Assembly: GCF_002872255.1 (NCBI RefSeq)
Contig: NZ_NIPR01000043.1
Span: forward strand, 38,703 to 102,702
Direction of reading: 5' to 3'
DNA: 64,000 bases
Source of the DNA: Companilactobacillus nuruki
GTDB taxonomy: Bacteria; Bacillota; Bacilli; Lactobacillales; Lactobacillaceae
Shown: piece by piece, positions 19,762 through 28,287 of the stretch
How positions within the stretch are numbered: position 1 is the stretch's first letter
Layout: each line of letters opens with the position of its first letter
Made by a program: the position numbers and the translations under genes
The notes under the pieces: model-generated
The model's database searches: none
The model's input: only the letters and a program-made list of their open reading frames with translations
Told to the model about the DNA's origin: nothing

Positions 19762-20778
19762 TTACATATCAAAGTCCAAACTAGGATCAGCATTCAAATC
19801 CAAATCAGCAAAATCGCCCTTATCATACTGAATTTGAGCCATAGCACCGATCATGGCAGCATTATCACCACAAAGTCTTAAAGGTGGAAAGACTAATTCC
19901 ATATCCAAATGACGTTTTTCAATTTCCTCAGCCAAACGTTTGCGTAATCCTTGGTTAGCAGAAACGCCTCCACCAACAACAAGCTGTTTGACAGGATGTT
20001 GCTTCAAAGCACGAAAAGTTTTATTGGACAATATATCTAAAACAGCCCCTTGGAAACTAGCGGCTAGATCATCTTTATTTAATTCCTCATGAACTTGATC
20101 AGCATGATGAACTGTATTAATAAAAGCACTCTTCAAGCCACTGAAACTAAAGTCCAAATTATCCTCTTGAACCATGGCTCTTGGAAAGTTAAAAGTATCA
20201 TGTCCAATAGCAGCCATTTGATCAACTTTTTTACCAGCTGGATAATTAATCCCTAAAACCCGTCCTATCTTGTCATAAGCTTCACCAACAGCATCATCAC
20301 GTGTATCACCAAGTGTATGAAACTCTCCAGGTCCGGTTACTAAAACTAGTTCAGTATGACCACCGGAAACAAGTAAAGACATAAATGGATATTGCAACTC
20401 GGTTACAAAATTAGCCGAATAAATATGTCCCGCTAAATGGTTTACTTTAATTAAAGGCAAATCATGTGCAAAGGCAACTGTCTTAGCAGCCATAATACCA
20501 ATCAAAAGCGATCCTACTAGTCCAGGTCCATAAGTAACCGCTACGGCGTCCAAATCATCATAATCTACTTTAGCTTCGTCTAAGGCCAAATTGATACATT
20601 TAGTAACCTCTTCTACATGATGGCGGCTGGCAACTTCCGGAACTACCCCTCCAAAACGTTGATGACTCTTTATTTGTGTAGCAATAATATTTGATAAGAT
20701 TTCTTTACCATTTTTAATAACAGCAACTGATGTCTCATCACAACTGCTTTCAAATGACAATATTAATGTATCTTTTTC
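19762..20778 (-). CDS. tsaD: tRNA N6-adenosine threonylcarbamoyltransferase TsaD
   Basis: TsaD transfers the threonylcarbamoyl group to A37 of ANN-reading tRNAs (t6A), together with TsaB and TsaE. The ASKHA ATPase fold shows [15 protein letters not shown] at the start, the metal-binding [11 protein letters not shown] near residue 110, [12 protein letters not shown] near 135, and [13 protein letters not shown] near 265. The 338-residue version starting at GTG 20778 with AGGAG six bases upstream gives the family start [15 protein letters not shown]. It ends the tsaB-rimI-tsaD unit. Confidence 0.97.
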   Translation of the reverse strand, partial: EKDTLILSFESSCDETSVAVIKNGKEILSNIIATQIKSHQRFGGVVPEVASRHHVEEVTKCINLALDEAKVDYDDLDAVAVTYGPGLVGSLLIGIMAAKTVAFAHDLPLIKVNHLAGHIYSANFVTELQYPFMSLLVSGGHTELVLVTGPGEFHTLGDTRDDAVGEAYDKIGRVLGINYPAGKKVDQMAAIGHDTFNFPRAMVQEDNLDFSFSGLKSAFINTVHHADQVHEELNKDDLAASFQGAVLDILSNKTFRALKQHPVKQLVVGGGVSANQGLRKRLAEEIEKRHLDMELVFPPLRLCGDNAAMIGAMAQIQYDKGDFADLDLNADPSLDFDM

Positions 20779-20791
20779 CACAATAATCTCC

Positions 20792-21331
20792 TCACAGATC
20801 AACCATCATTTCCAATGCGTCGTGATGATTTCTAAAATAATACTTTTTATGGACAGTTTTTACCTTAAAGCCAAAGGCATCATACAAAGCAAGTGCCGGA
20901 TCATTTGTCACATCAACTTCCAACGACATTTTCTGATAATTACGTTTACGACAATAGTCAAAAACCTGGTTTAACAAAAGATGCCCAATTCCCATATTTT
21001 GATAATCAACATGTACTGCTAAATTAGTTATATGTGATTCACTTTTATCACCCAATGACACGCCAATAAAAGCTACTACTTGTTCTTTATCAATTAAGGA
21101 CAAATAAAGCGCATTTTTATTACTTATTTCCATCTTAACAATGTCAATTGGCCAAGGCACCGGAATCGGATAGATTGTTTCTTGCACTTTCATATATTCA
21201 ATTGCATCTTTTTGAATAGCTTTTCTCAAAGTAAATTTCTGATCGTCAATCGTTATTACTTGTTCTTCAAAATCAAATCTTGGTGCTTTATTAATAAACA
21301 GGTTTTTAAACTTCTTCAACATAGGAAACAT
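20792..21331 (-). CDS. rimI: Ribosomal-protein-alanine N-acetyltransferase (RimI-type GNAT)
   Basis: A GNAT acetyltransferase, by position the RimI that acetylates the N-terminus of S18. Motif A with the acetyl-CoA loop reads [17 protein letters not shown], and the motif B region [23 protein letters not shown] is typical of RimI. It is longer than usual (about 179 residues) with an extra 35-residue N-terminal segment. The ATG at 21331 follows AAGGA at eight bases and overlaps the end of tsaB by 26 bases; ATGs further upstream fit the site less well. Lies between tsaB and tsaD. Confidence 0.88.
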   Translation of the reverse strand: MFPMLKKFKNLFINKAPRFDFEEQVITIDDQKFTLRKAIQKDAIEYMKVQETIYPIPVPWPIDIVKMEISNKNALYLSLIDKEQVVAFIGVSLGDKSESHITNLAVHVDYQNMGIGHLLLNQVFDYCRKRNYQKMSLEVDVTNDPALALYDAFGFKVKTVHKKYYFRNHHDALEMMVDL

Positions 21332-22028
21332 TGCCATTGTCCTTATGCCCCTTAGCATACCAGTCATGTTCCGCCTGCGTTAGACGTAAGTATGTTGGAA
21401 CAAAATCATCAATATTTTCAACTGGTTTCTTTGTTTCCGCTAACTTAGCTAATTTGGCTGCATCTGGCAATGAATTTTCACTGGTAATGATTTTGGCATT
21501 AGGAAATTGATTTTGAATTAACTCTTGTAATCTTGGTGTAGCGTTAATAAATTCTAACTGACTTTCATCGTATTGCTTCAATGCATCAAATAACTTTTCC
21601 ATCGAGGTGTGATGATCTTGCATTATGCTAACAAAATTATCACGTGAATTCTGATACACTCCGGCAAAGGCATTATCATTTCTAGCATCCATCAGTGGTA
21701 CTAAAATATGAGCCTTATCTCCATTGGCCGCTAATAATTCCAAACTAGAAACGCCAACTAATTTTTTAGACAACGTATCAGTCAATGTTTTAGCAACTGT
21801 AACCGCAATTCTGACACCAGTGTAAGAGCCGGGTCCTTTGGAAACAGCAATTAAATCAATATCATTGATCGTTAAATTAGATTCTTCCAGCGTGTTTTTT
21901 ATATCTGGCAAAATACTGATGCTATGAGTCTTCTTTTCGGTTGACTCCACGTGTGCTAAAACCTCACCATCGACTACAACTGCAACGGATAAAGGCTTAT
22001 TAGATGTATCAAACGCTAATATTTTCAT
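21306..22028 (-). CDS. tsaB: tRNA threonylcarbamoyladenosine biosynthesis protein TsaB
   Basis: TsaB is the inactive TsaD paralogue that scaffolds the t6A complex. The 240 residues begin MKILAFDTSNKPLSVAVV, then contain the conserved SKGPGSYTGVRIAVTVAKTL (about 65-84) and a LVPLMDARNDNAFAGVY block. AGGG precedes the ATG. It leads the tsaB-rimI-tsaD unit on the minus strand. Confidence 0.95.
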   Translation of the reverse strand: MKILAFDTSNKPLSVAVVVDGEVLAHVESTEKKTHSISILPDIKNTLEESNLTINDIDLIAVSKGPGSYTGVRIAVTVAKTLTDTLSKKLVGVSSLELLAANGDKAHILVPLMDARNDNAFAGVYQNSRDNFVSIMQDHHTSMEKLFDALKQYDESQLEFINATPRLQELIQNQFPNAKIITSENSLPDAAKLAKLAETKKPVENIDDFVPTYLRLTQAEHDWYAKGHKDNGNVSYVEEV

Positions 22029-22077
22029 ATTTATCCCTCATTCTTCATAAAACCTATTTTATCACAAATATTTAAAC

Positions 22078-22107
22078 AAAAAAAAATCGACCCTATTGGC
22101 CGATTCT
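22078..22107 (-). terminator. Terminator overlapping the folT stop
   Basis: AATCGACC/GGCCGATT stem (one G-T pair) with a five-base loop and eight or more T on the minus strand. The folT stop codon TAG lies in its loop. Confidence 0.85.
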
Positions 22108-22617
22108 ATTAAATTTTGAATTATCAATCCATTTAAGGACAATGTATAAAAGACCCGTTTGATAAACTAAACTGAAAGCCTCTTTTGCCAATCTTGGAAT
22201 TAATAAAGTCACATAAGGAATATTAGTCATCATGTTAATCCACAAGGTATTCATCCCTGTATTAACAACCACTGTAATCAACAGAACTGTAACGAAAGTT
22301 CTCCAAACCGTTACTTTGTGATTGTACAACATGAAACCGTAAATTAATCCAGCTACTAAAGCCGAAAATGTGAATCCTAAGAAGAATCCACCAGCTGACG
22401 GCATTACCACATTACTGATCACATCAGCAATTACATTGGCAATAGCAGCTTTAAATGGTCCAAAATAATAACCCAATAAACCAATTGCAATAAAACTAAA
22501 TCCTACTTTCAAAGTGTTACTACCAATAGATAACTTGGACAATACCATCTGCATTGCTATCAACAACGACATCCAAGTAATTTCTTGAACACTAACTACT
22601 GTGCTTCTACTGTTCAT
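22093..22617 (-). CDS. folT: ECF transporter S component, folate type (FolT)
   Basis: A 174-residue membrane protein with about six helices, the substrate-binding (S) subunit of an energy-coupling-factor importer that uses shared EcfAAT modules encoded elsewhere. It shows the folate-type S-component features: KLSIGSNTLKVGFSFIAIGLLGYYFGP and ANVIADVISNVVMPSAGGFFLGFTFSALVAGLIYG. The ATG at 22617 has GGGGAG nine bases upstream. An in-frame ATG at 22668 would read through the leader hairpin and lacks a site. The THF-type riboswitch upstream supports folate as the substrate. Confidence 0.88.
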   Translation of the reverse strand: MNSRSTVVSVQEITWMSLLIAMQMVLSKLSIGSNTLKVGFSFIAIGLLGYYFGPFKAAIANVIADVISNVVMPSAGGFFLGFTFSALVAGLIYGFMLYNHKVTVWRTFVTVLLITVVVNTGMNTLWINMMTNIPYVTLLIPRLAKEAFSLVYQTGLLYIVLKWIDNSKFNRIGQ

Positions 22618-22626
22618 AATCGACAT

Positions 22627-22768
22627 CTCCCCAAAGGAGCTGCCACCAGATATAGGCAAACGAGACATATATAAAGTGGCGAATGCGGAAACAAGATCGC
22701 GAGAAAACTCTTTGTCCGATGTTCACATTCCGTTCCATCGACACTTAACGCCTTGAATCCTACCCCAA
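22627..22768 (-). promoter_or_regulatory. THF-type riboswitch and SD-sequestering hairpin of folT
   Basis: On the minus strand the leader carries GGCGTTAAGTG (22742-22752), then a TCGATGG...CATCGG arm, the hallmark core of the tetrahydrofolate riboswitch ahead of folT genes. Downstream, CTCC (22636-22639) can pair with the Shine-Dalgarno GGGGAG (22627-22632). GTGGC (22642-22646) can pair with GCCAC at the 3' edge of the aptamer (22676-22680). These competing pairs suggest ligand-dependent control of translation. The aptamer call is from the core sequence; I did not resolve every helix. Confidence 0.75.
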
Positions 22769-22830
22769 ATTTTTAAGTACTCGTTTATAATAGCACTATT
22801 TTTTCTGTAAACAAGTAATTTGCTCTGAAA

Positions 22831-23574
22831 TTATTTATTTTCCCATTCAAATTCAGCAACAACGTTCAGAACGTCACCACTCTTTATCCAATGAATAGAT
22901 TTATTGTTCGTATTATCAATTTTAGCAAAAGCCATAGGTTGACTATCAATATTCAATTCCTTATCGTACTTAATATCCATGCTCTTAATATGATGGTTGG
23001 CAATAAAATCCATATCTAAAGTATCAACCATCCAATCAAAATAATATGAGTTATTAACATGTTTATTAACATCAATATTATAGTAACCAATATGCTGTGC
23101 CTGTTTGAAGTCAAAATCAGCTGGTACTTTAATTCTTGGAAAACGAACTAATTTACTAGTTTCTTCAGCTCCAAATTTATCATCTAGTCGATCAGCTGCA
23201 CCAACAATTTTGCGTTCTTTAATATCAATTAGGACAAATGCACTGGTAGCATCTACCATTCTATTGCCATTCTCATCATCAATCCAAAAATCACGATAAA
23301 AGAAATATTTATTATAACTTGTTGCTTGAGTAGTGATTTTTAACTTTTGTCCTAGACGTGGCATCTGTTTAATATCCATATGATATTGAACCACAACCCA
23401 TCCCAAGCCATTATTTTTTACCATCTCACTACTATCCACAGCAGACTGATGGAGTTGTTTTTCAGAGGTTAAAAGCATTATATCGACCAAAGCTGACAAG
23501 CGCATGTCGCCAGTAAAATTGACAAAATAATACGGTACCTCCATCTCGATTGAAAAAGTTCTCTTCTCTGTCAC
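22831..23574 (-). CDS. Acyl-ACP thioesterase
   Basis: A 247-residue double hot-dog protein of the FatA/FatB-like family that hydrolyses acyl-ACP to release free fatty acids, in the cytoplasm. Visible blocks are MEVPYYFVNFTGDMRLSALV, NNGLGWVVVQYHMDIKQMP, and YYNIDVNKHVNNSYYFDW near 170 with the conserved Asn-His of the second domain. The start is GTG with GGAGAGGAA upstream and lies three bases after the rsmI stop, a linkage common in lactobacilli. Confidence 0.92.
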   Translation of the reverse strand: MTEKRTFSIEMEVPYYFVNFTGDMRLSALVDIMLLTSEKQLHQSAVDSSEMVKNNGLGWVVVQYHMDIKQMPRLGQKLKITTQATSYNKYFFYRDFWIDDENGNRMVDATSAFVLIDIKERKIVGAADRLDDKFGAEETSKLVRFPRIKVPADFDFKQAQHIGYYNIDVNKHVNNSYYFDWMVDTLDMDFIANHHIKSMDIKYDKELNIDSQPMAFAKIDNTNNKSIHWIKSGDVLNVVAEFEWENK

Positions 23575-23577
23575 TTT

Positions 23578-24447
23578 TTATTCCTCTCCAATTCCGTGAT
23601 AAAGATTATAAACATCTTGTTTTTTGAGACCGTTCTTAGTTGCTATTTCTTTGATCGCCTTATTCGGTTTAATACCTTGGTCAACCAATTTATCAACTGC
23701 AAGAACCAAATCATCATCAGATTCTACCTCAATGGTCTCCTCTGGTTTACCGGCAATAATTAATACATACTCACCTTTAGGATCATTTTCTTCATAATAC
23801 TCTGCTACCTGTGACAGGCTTCCTCTTAAGAAAGCCTCATGAATCTTGGTCAATTCACGTGCTAAGGTGATTTGTCGATCAGGACCAAAAGCCTCTATCA
23901 AATCTTGAACTGTTTTTTTGACCCGATAAGGAGACTCATAAACAATAGTTGTTTCAACCCGGTTTGCCAAATTTTCTAAAGCCTCAGTTCTTTCTTTACC
24001 TTTACGAGGTAGAAAACCAAAGAAGTAAAATGGCTGTGGAGCAATTCCAGAGGCAATCAACGCAGTAATTGAAGCAGTCGCACCAGGTAATGGTACAACT
24101 GGAATATCAGCCTTAATAGCTGCCTTAACTAATTCCTTACCCGGATCACTAATTGAGGGAGCACCTGCATCACTAACTTGAGCGATTTTGGTTCCCGCAT
24201 TCATTTTTTCTATTAATTCTGGAATACGCTGGGCAGTATTATGTTCATGAAAACTTATTAAATTAGCTGGTATCTCTAATTTTTTTAATAATATCCCGGT
24301 ATTACGAGTATCCTCAGCCGCAACCAAATCAACCTCTTTTAATGTCTTCAATGCCCGTAAAGTTATATCTTCCAAATTACCAATTGGCGTTGGCACTAAA
24401 AAAAGGCAACCCTTTGAATTATCACCAAAACTTCTCTGTTCCTTCAT
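23578..24447 (-). CDS. rsmI: 16S rRNA (cytidine(1402)-2'-O)-methyltransferase RsmI
   Basis: RsmI 2'-O-methylates C1402 of 16S rRNA with SAM. The 289 residues show the tetrapyrrole-methylase fold: LFLVPTPIGNLEDITLRALKTL (about 16-37), AAEDTRNTGILL, SDAGAPSISDPGKELV and the ALIASGIAPQPFYFFGFLPRKG block. GGGGAG precedes the ATG. It lies 14 bases after yabA, as in Bacillus. Confidence 0.97.
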   Translation of the reverse strand: MKEQRSFGDNSKGCLFLVPTPIGNLEDITLRALKTLKEVDLVAAEDTRNTGILLKKLEIPANLISFHEHNTAQRIPELIEKMNAGTKIAQVSDAGAPSISDPGKELVKAAIKADIPVVPLPGATASITALIASGIAPQPFYFFGFLPRKGKERTEALENLANRVETTIVYESPYRVKKTVQDLIEAFGPDRQITLARELTKIHEAFLRGSLSQVAEYYEENDPKGEYVLIIAGKPEETIEVESDDDLVLAVDKLVDQGIKPNKAIKEIATKNGLKKQDVYNLYHGIGEE

Positions 24448-24461
24448 TCAAATAGCTCCCC

Positions 24462-24827
24462 TTATCTAATTTTAACTTTGTTCTTTTTGCCCTTGCCATT
24501 ACTTCCATACAAAACATTCATACAGAAAATACATTCTTCATTATTCTTACGATGTGTTCCATAGAATTGTTGGCAAACATGAAATCCTTTACGATATAAA
24601 TTTTCCAAATTCAATCGTGAATCGGATAACGTATTACCCTTGAAATCCTTATCTTCATAGCCAACCTTTTCCAAATGTTTTCGAAGATTATGATTTTCCA
24701 TCTTTAATTCTTCTTTTTCTTCCAAGGTCTTGGATAATTCTTCTTTAAGCAAAGAAACTTTTTTACTTATATCATTTAATTGATTTGTAATTGTCTCAAA
24801 TTCATCATATAAATCCTTCTCTGCCAT
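24462..24827 (-). CDS. yabA: Replication initiation control protein YabA
   Basis: YabA binds DnaA and the DNA clamp DnaN and restrains re-initiation. The 121 residues have the two expected parts: an N-terminal tetramerising coiled coil (residues 1-55, heptads in LNDISKKVSLLKEELSKTLEEKEEL, shown here in part) and a C-terminal zinc site, HVCQQFYGTHRKNNEECIFC. It is 11 bases downstream of holB. Confidence 0.95.
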   Translation of the reverse strand: MAEKDLYDEFETITNQLNDISKKVSLLKEELSKTLEEKEELKMENHNLRKHLEKVGYEDKDFKGNTLSDSRLNLENLYRKGFHVCQQFYGTHRKNNEECIFCMNVLYGSNGKGKKNKVKIR

Positions 24828-24838
24828 AACTTCACCTA

Positions 24839-25792
24839 CTAATCCACAAATTTTAATGACAAATCTTCTAAAATAGCTTGAAACGATACATTACTTTTCC
24901 ACATTTGTTCAGCTGTGAATAAATCATCTGACATGTTAATAATCTTTTGAATATTTCTTTTTTCTAAGATATCCACAGGGGTTAATGTTGATTTTTCTAA
25001 ATTGTACCTAATTGATAATATATCACTAAAAATTTGATTCAACATATTAAATACCAAATGTTGTTGGTCTTTATTCTCTACCAATGGCATTAGATCAGTC
25101 TGTACGTCCACAAAACAATTTATTTTTTGTTGATTTACTTCTTTCAACCAATTTGTAATAGCTGACAACAATGACTGATATTTTTCACCAGTGGTACTTT
25201 CCAAATATTTGATATCACTAACTTTTAAAGCCCGCAACGCCTGTTCTTCTTTGAAACCTAATTCAACCAGACTTGCTATTTCATCTTCATTACTTTGATT
25301 AGACAAATGAAAAATTTGTACTCGAGATTGAATCGTTGGAAGCAACTGTTTAGAAGAATCAGCTAATAAAATAATCATCAAATTGCCTTCTGGTTCTTCA
25401 ATAGTTTTCAACAGGTTATTCGCCGCTTGAACGGTCATTTTCTCTGCTTCATCAATAATTAAGATTCTTCTCTTACCTTGAGTAGCAGCCATATTGGCTT
25501 CTTTTTTGAAGAATTTAATATCATCGACCCCAATACTCTGTTTTTCAGTTTTAATTTCAAGTACATCAGGGTTATCGCCTAATATTATTGTCTGACACTT
25601 TTGACAAGTTTGATCCGGCATTCCATTTTCTAGGTTATCGCAGAATTGACTTTGAGCTAACCAAATAGCCATCTGATGTCTTATCTTAGAAGAAGCATTA
25701 TCAATTAAGTAAGCATGCGACAACATATTTGAAGAAATAATCTTTTGAAATTCATGAACAACACGTGGTTGTTCTTTAACTAAGTTTTCCAT
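24839..25792 (-). CDS. holB: DNA polymerase III subunit delta' (HolB)
   Basis: A clamp-loader subunit. The 317 residues carry the AAA+ fold without a functional Walker A lysine loop, the usual state of delta'. A four-cysteine zinc module is visible as CDNLENGMPDQTCQKCQ, and NNLLKTIEEPEGNLMIILLAD and LLPTIQSRVQIF are clear. The gene begins one base after the yaaQ stop, so translation is coupled. The yaaR and ricT genes found nearby in Bacillus are absent here. Confidence 0.94.
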   Translation of the reverse strand: MENLVKEQPRVVHEFQKIISSNMLSHAYLIDNASSKIRHQMAIWLAQSQFCDNLENGMPDQTCQKCQTIILGDNPDVLEIKTEKQSIGVDDIKFFKKEANMAATQGKRRILIIDEAEKMTVQAANNLLKTIEEPEGNLMIILLADSSKQLLPTIQSRVQIFHLSNQSNEDEIASLVELGFKEEQALRALKVSDIKYLESTTGEKYQSLLSAITNWLKEVNQQKINCFVDVQTDLMPLVENKDQQHLVFNMLNQIFSDILSIRYNLEKSTLTPVDILEKRNIQKIINMSDDLFTAEQMWKSNVSFQAILEDLSLKFVD

Positions 25793-25793
25793 T

Positions 25794-26120
25794 TTAAAAT
25801 CTCACAAATTTATCAACAGGCAGGATAAAACATGTAGCACCGCCAACTTGAACCTCAACTGGATCACTTAAACTAGAAGCGGCCTCCGGCATAAGGAAGG
25901 TTGGTGTAACGTATTGTGTTCTTGTATGACAGGTCTTCTTGATAATATTCAAAGCATCATCAATTTTGTCTTCTTCTACACCAATTAAAAAAGTACAATT
26001 TCCGGCTTTTAAGAAACCACCAGTTGATGGTAATTTAGTGGCTCTGAAGCCATCTTTAACCAAGCGTGTTTGTAATTGTTGACTATCTTTATCTTGTACG
26101 ATTGCGACAATAAGTTTCAT
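25794..26120 (-). CDS. Cyclic-di-AMP receptor, PII-like (YaaQ/DarA/PstA)
   Basis: A 108-residue protein of the YaaQ family, PII-like trimers that bind c-di-AMP. The sequence MKLIVAIVQDKDSQQLQTRL, then FRATKLPSTGGFLKAGNCTFLIGVEEDKID, matches the family well, including the STGGFL loop that contacts the ligand. The downstream target is unknown in most species. AGGAG lies before the ATG. It sits between tmk and holB. Confidence 0.92.
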   Translation of the reverse strand: MKLIVAIVQDKDSQQLQTRLVKDGFRATKLPSTGGFLKAGNCTFLIGVEEDKIDDALNIIKKTCHTRTQYVTPTFLMPEAASSLSDPVEVQVGGATCFILPVDKFVRF

Positions 26121-26122
26121 AA

Positions 26123-26773
26123 TTATTCTCCTTTATTAAAAATATTAGGAAATCTATTTACGATAACAGTTAATGCATCTTGTACAACTTGATCAGGTGC
26201 TTGCTGTGCATTAATTGCTTTAATTCTATCAGGATTTGCTTTTACAATATCCATATATGAATCATAAACTCGATTATGAAAATCAATAGCTTCCTTTTCC
26301 AAGCGGTCCATTGCACCTTCATGATCTTTTTTGATTCTAGCTAAACCAACCTCTGGGGTTACATCAAAGTAGATTGTTAGATCTGGTAAATGCCCATCAA
26401 TAGCAAAGTCATTTATTTCACCAACCTCTTTGGTACCGATCTGACGACCACCGCCTTGATATGCAATTGAGCTATCAACAAAACGATCACTCAGCATCAC
26501 TTTACCTTCATTTAAAGTTGGCAAGATAACATCAATCAGATGCTGACGTCTAGCTGCGGCATATAATAAAGCTTCTGTTCGGTCATCCATCTCTTGATCG
26601 TGAATATCCAAAATAATTTTTCTGATTTTTTCAGAAATAGGACTACCACCTGGTTCTCTTGAAAGAACGATTTCTTTATTCGTCCGTTCTTGCAACAATG
26701 GCATTAGTTTATTTAGAGCTGTGGTTTTGCCCGCTCCATCTGGTCCTTCAAACGATATAAATATTCCTGGCAT
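26123..26773 (-). CDS. tmk: Thymidylate kinase
   Basis: Phosphorylates dTMP to dTDP for DNA synthesis. The 216 residues include the P-loop FEGPDGAGKTT (about 8-18), the DR(Y/F) motif LSDRFVDSSIAYQGGGR near 95, and a lid region with RIKKDHEGAMDRLE. TAGGAG precedes the ATG. Its stop is two bases from the yaaQ start, so tmk-yaaQ-holB-yabA-rsmI looks like one unit. Confidence 0.98.
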   Translation of the reverse strand: MPGIFISFEGPDGAGKTTALNKLMPLLQERTNKEIVLSREPGGSPISEKIRKIILDIHDQEMDDRTEALLYAAARRQHLIDVILPTLNEGKVMLSDRFVDSSIAYQGGGRQIGTKEVGEINDFAIDGHLPDLTIYFDVTPEVGLARIKKDHEGAMDRLEKEAIDFHNRVYDSYMDIVKANPDRIKAINAQQAPDQVVQDALTVIVNRFPNIFNKGE

Positions 26774-26928
26774 ATATAATCTCTCCTAGATGATTACTAC
26801 TATTTTACTTGAAATTGTGGATAAATGAAACTTTTGACATTGAGAGACTTGAGAAATAATTAATATAACGAGCTTATGCACAGCTTTTTTAGATCAGCAA
26901 GTGTATTAACTCTATTCTAAATATTTAA

Positions 26929-26996
26929 AAATAGTCTGTATTGATATCAATCAATGTTCTTTTGTAAACATTGTTGAAGATCAATACAGACTATTT
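26929..26996. terminator. Long two-part hairpin between yaaL and tmk
   Basis: A perfect 17-bp outer stem (AAATAGTCTGTATTGAT/ATCAATACAGACTATTT) encloses an inner CAATGTT/AACATTG helix. It probably ends the dnaX-ebfC-recR-yaaL transcript on the minus strand, with a T-rich stretch following. The rest of the 285-base gap holds no gene I can see. Confidence 0.75.
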
Positions 26997-27058
26997 ATTT
27001 TTAATCAGTAAAACTATTTTAATAACAAATTATACAACAATAATTACTAGTCTTAATT

Positions 27059-27346
27059 CTACCAGTGTTTCTCTGCTCGACTAGGTTGTTTCAAGAACGT
27101 ATCCTCATCTCCAAAGATAATGTTCGTTGTTGCCTTGGCCTTAGCTTTTCTTCTTCTAGCTTCTAAATATAAAAATTGATATTTCAATTGATCTAATTTT
27201 AAACGTATTCTAGTCGTATCGTCTATATCAACCGAATTATTCATCATTCTTTGTGTATTCCCGATTCTTTGTTGAATCTGGTGAATATTATCTAAGAGGC
27301 GATCGTCTTCCATTTTCTGGACGGTTACTTTTCTTCTACCAAACAT
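27059..27346 (-). CDS. YaaL family protein (DUF2508)
   Basis: A 95-residue soluble, charged protein. The position directly after recR and the pattern (IHQIQQRIGNTQRMMNNS, then RIRLKLDQLKYQFLYLEARRRKAKAK) fit the DUF2508 YaaL family of unknown function. The middle is likely helical. The start overlaps recR's vicinity with one base between them, so it is co-translated. Confidence 0.8.
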   Translation of the reverse strand: MFGRRKVTVQKMEDDRLLDNIHQIQQRIGNTQRMMNNSVDIDDTTRIRLKLDQLKYQFLYLEARRRKAKAKATTNIIFGDEDTFLKQPSRAEKHW

Positions 27347-27347
27347 G

Positions 27348-27947
27348 TTAAATCTCCCTGCGACCTAGAACTGCACTCTTTAGAGTCATTTCGTCTGCAT
27401 ATTCAATATCAGATCCCACGGCTAATCCGTGTGCTAGTCTAGTTACTTTTATTCCTGCTGGCTTAACTAATTTGGCTAAATACTGAGCGGTTGCCTCTCC
27501 TTCTGGAGTAGCGTTTGTAGCAATAATCAACTCTCTAACACTTTGATTTTCCTTCAAACGATTTAACAGCAGCTTAATATTCAAATCTTCTGGGCCAATT
27601 CCATCAACTGGCGATAAGACCCCTCCTAGTACGTGATATAAACCATTATATCCATTCATATCATCCAAAGACATAATGTCTTTGGCCTGTTCAACTACTA
27701 AAATAGTTGATTGATCACGACTCTTATCACTACAAATATTGCAAATTTCTTCTGTTGTAATATTGCCGCAGATTTTACATGAACGTAAATCTGTTTTTGC
27801 GGCAATCAAATTATCGGCGAATTCTTTCACTTGGTCTTTATCCATGCCCAAGGTAAAGAAAGCCATTCTTGTAGCAGTCTTACGACCGATACCTGGTAGC
27901 ATCATATAACTATCAATTAATTTCGATATTGGTTCTGGATATTTCAT
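27348..27947 (-). CDS. recR: Recombination protein RecR
   Basis: RecR loads RecA with RecF/RecO during gap repair. The 199 residues show the N-terminal helix-hairpin-helix ([17 protein letters not shown]), the C4 zinc finger ([16 protein letters not shown], about 57-72), and the Toprim domain with [14 protein letters not shown] and [13 protein letters not shown]. It overlaps the ebfC stop by one base. Confidence 0.98.
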   Translation of the reverse strand: MKYPEPISKLIDSYMMLPGIGRKTATRMAFFTLGMDKDQVKEFADNLIAAKTDLRSCKICGNITTEEICNICSDKSRDQSTILVVEQAKDIMSLDDMNGYNGLYHVLGGVLSPVDGIGPEDLNIKLLLNRLKENQSVRELIIATNATPEGEATAQYLAKLVKPAGIKVTRLAHGLAVGSDIEYADEMTLKSAVLGRREI

Positions 27948-28276
27948 TACATCAACCCGTTTGTGTATTTACCTAGTTTAGCTTGTTTATCATTATCTAC
28001 TGCTTCAAAGGCATTATTCAAAGCATCGATCAACATATCTTGCAATGTATCAGGATCATCAGGATCAATAATCTTTTCACTGATAGTTAGATCGGCAATT
28101 TTCTTATCACCTGTAACCTTAACAACTACAAAATCATCAACTGACTTTCCAGTATATTCTGTTTTATTAAGTTCTTCTGTTGTAGCTTGAACTTCTTTTT
28201 GCATTTTTTGGGCTTGTTTCATAATGTTGGCCATGTTGCCACCCATTCCACCCATATTTGGCATACCTTTACTCAT
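27947..28276 (-). CDS. Nucleoid-associated protein YbaB/EbfC
   Basis: A 109-residue DNA-binding dimer of the YbaB/EbfC family. The start [30 protein letters not shown] with its Gly/Met-rich lead and the helix after it (shown here over 30 residues only as positions 1-30) is typical for lactobacilli; [14 protein letters not shown] and [15 protein letters not shown] complete the fold. It lies between dnaX and recR, the conserved order. Confidence 0.94.
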   Translation of the reverse strand: MSKGMPNMGGMGGNMANIMKQAQKMQKEVQATTEELNKTEYTGKSVDDFVVVKVTGDKKIADLTISEKIIDPDDPDTLQDMLIDALNNAFEAVDNDKQAKLGKYTNGLM

Positions 28277-28287
28277 AATAATTCCTC

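Noticed and set aside
19649..19831. 60-codon plus-strand frame between GntR and tsaD
   Set aside because: No ribosome binding site, composition unlike a protein, and it overlaps the tsaD end and its terminator.
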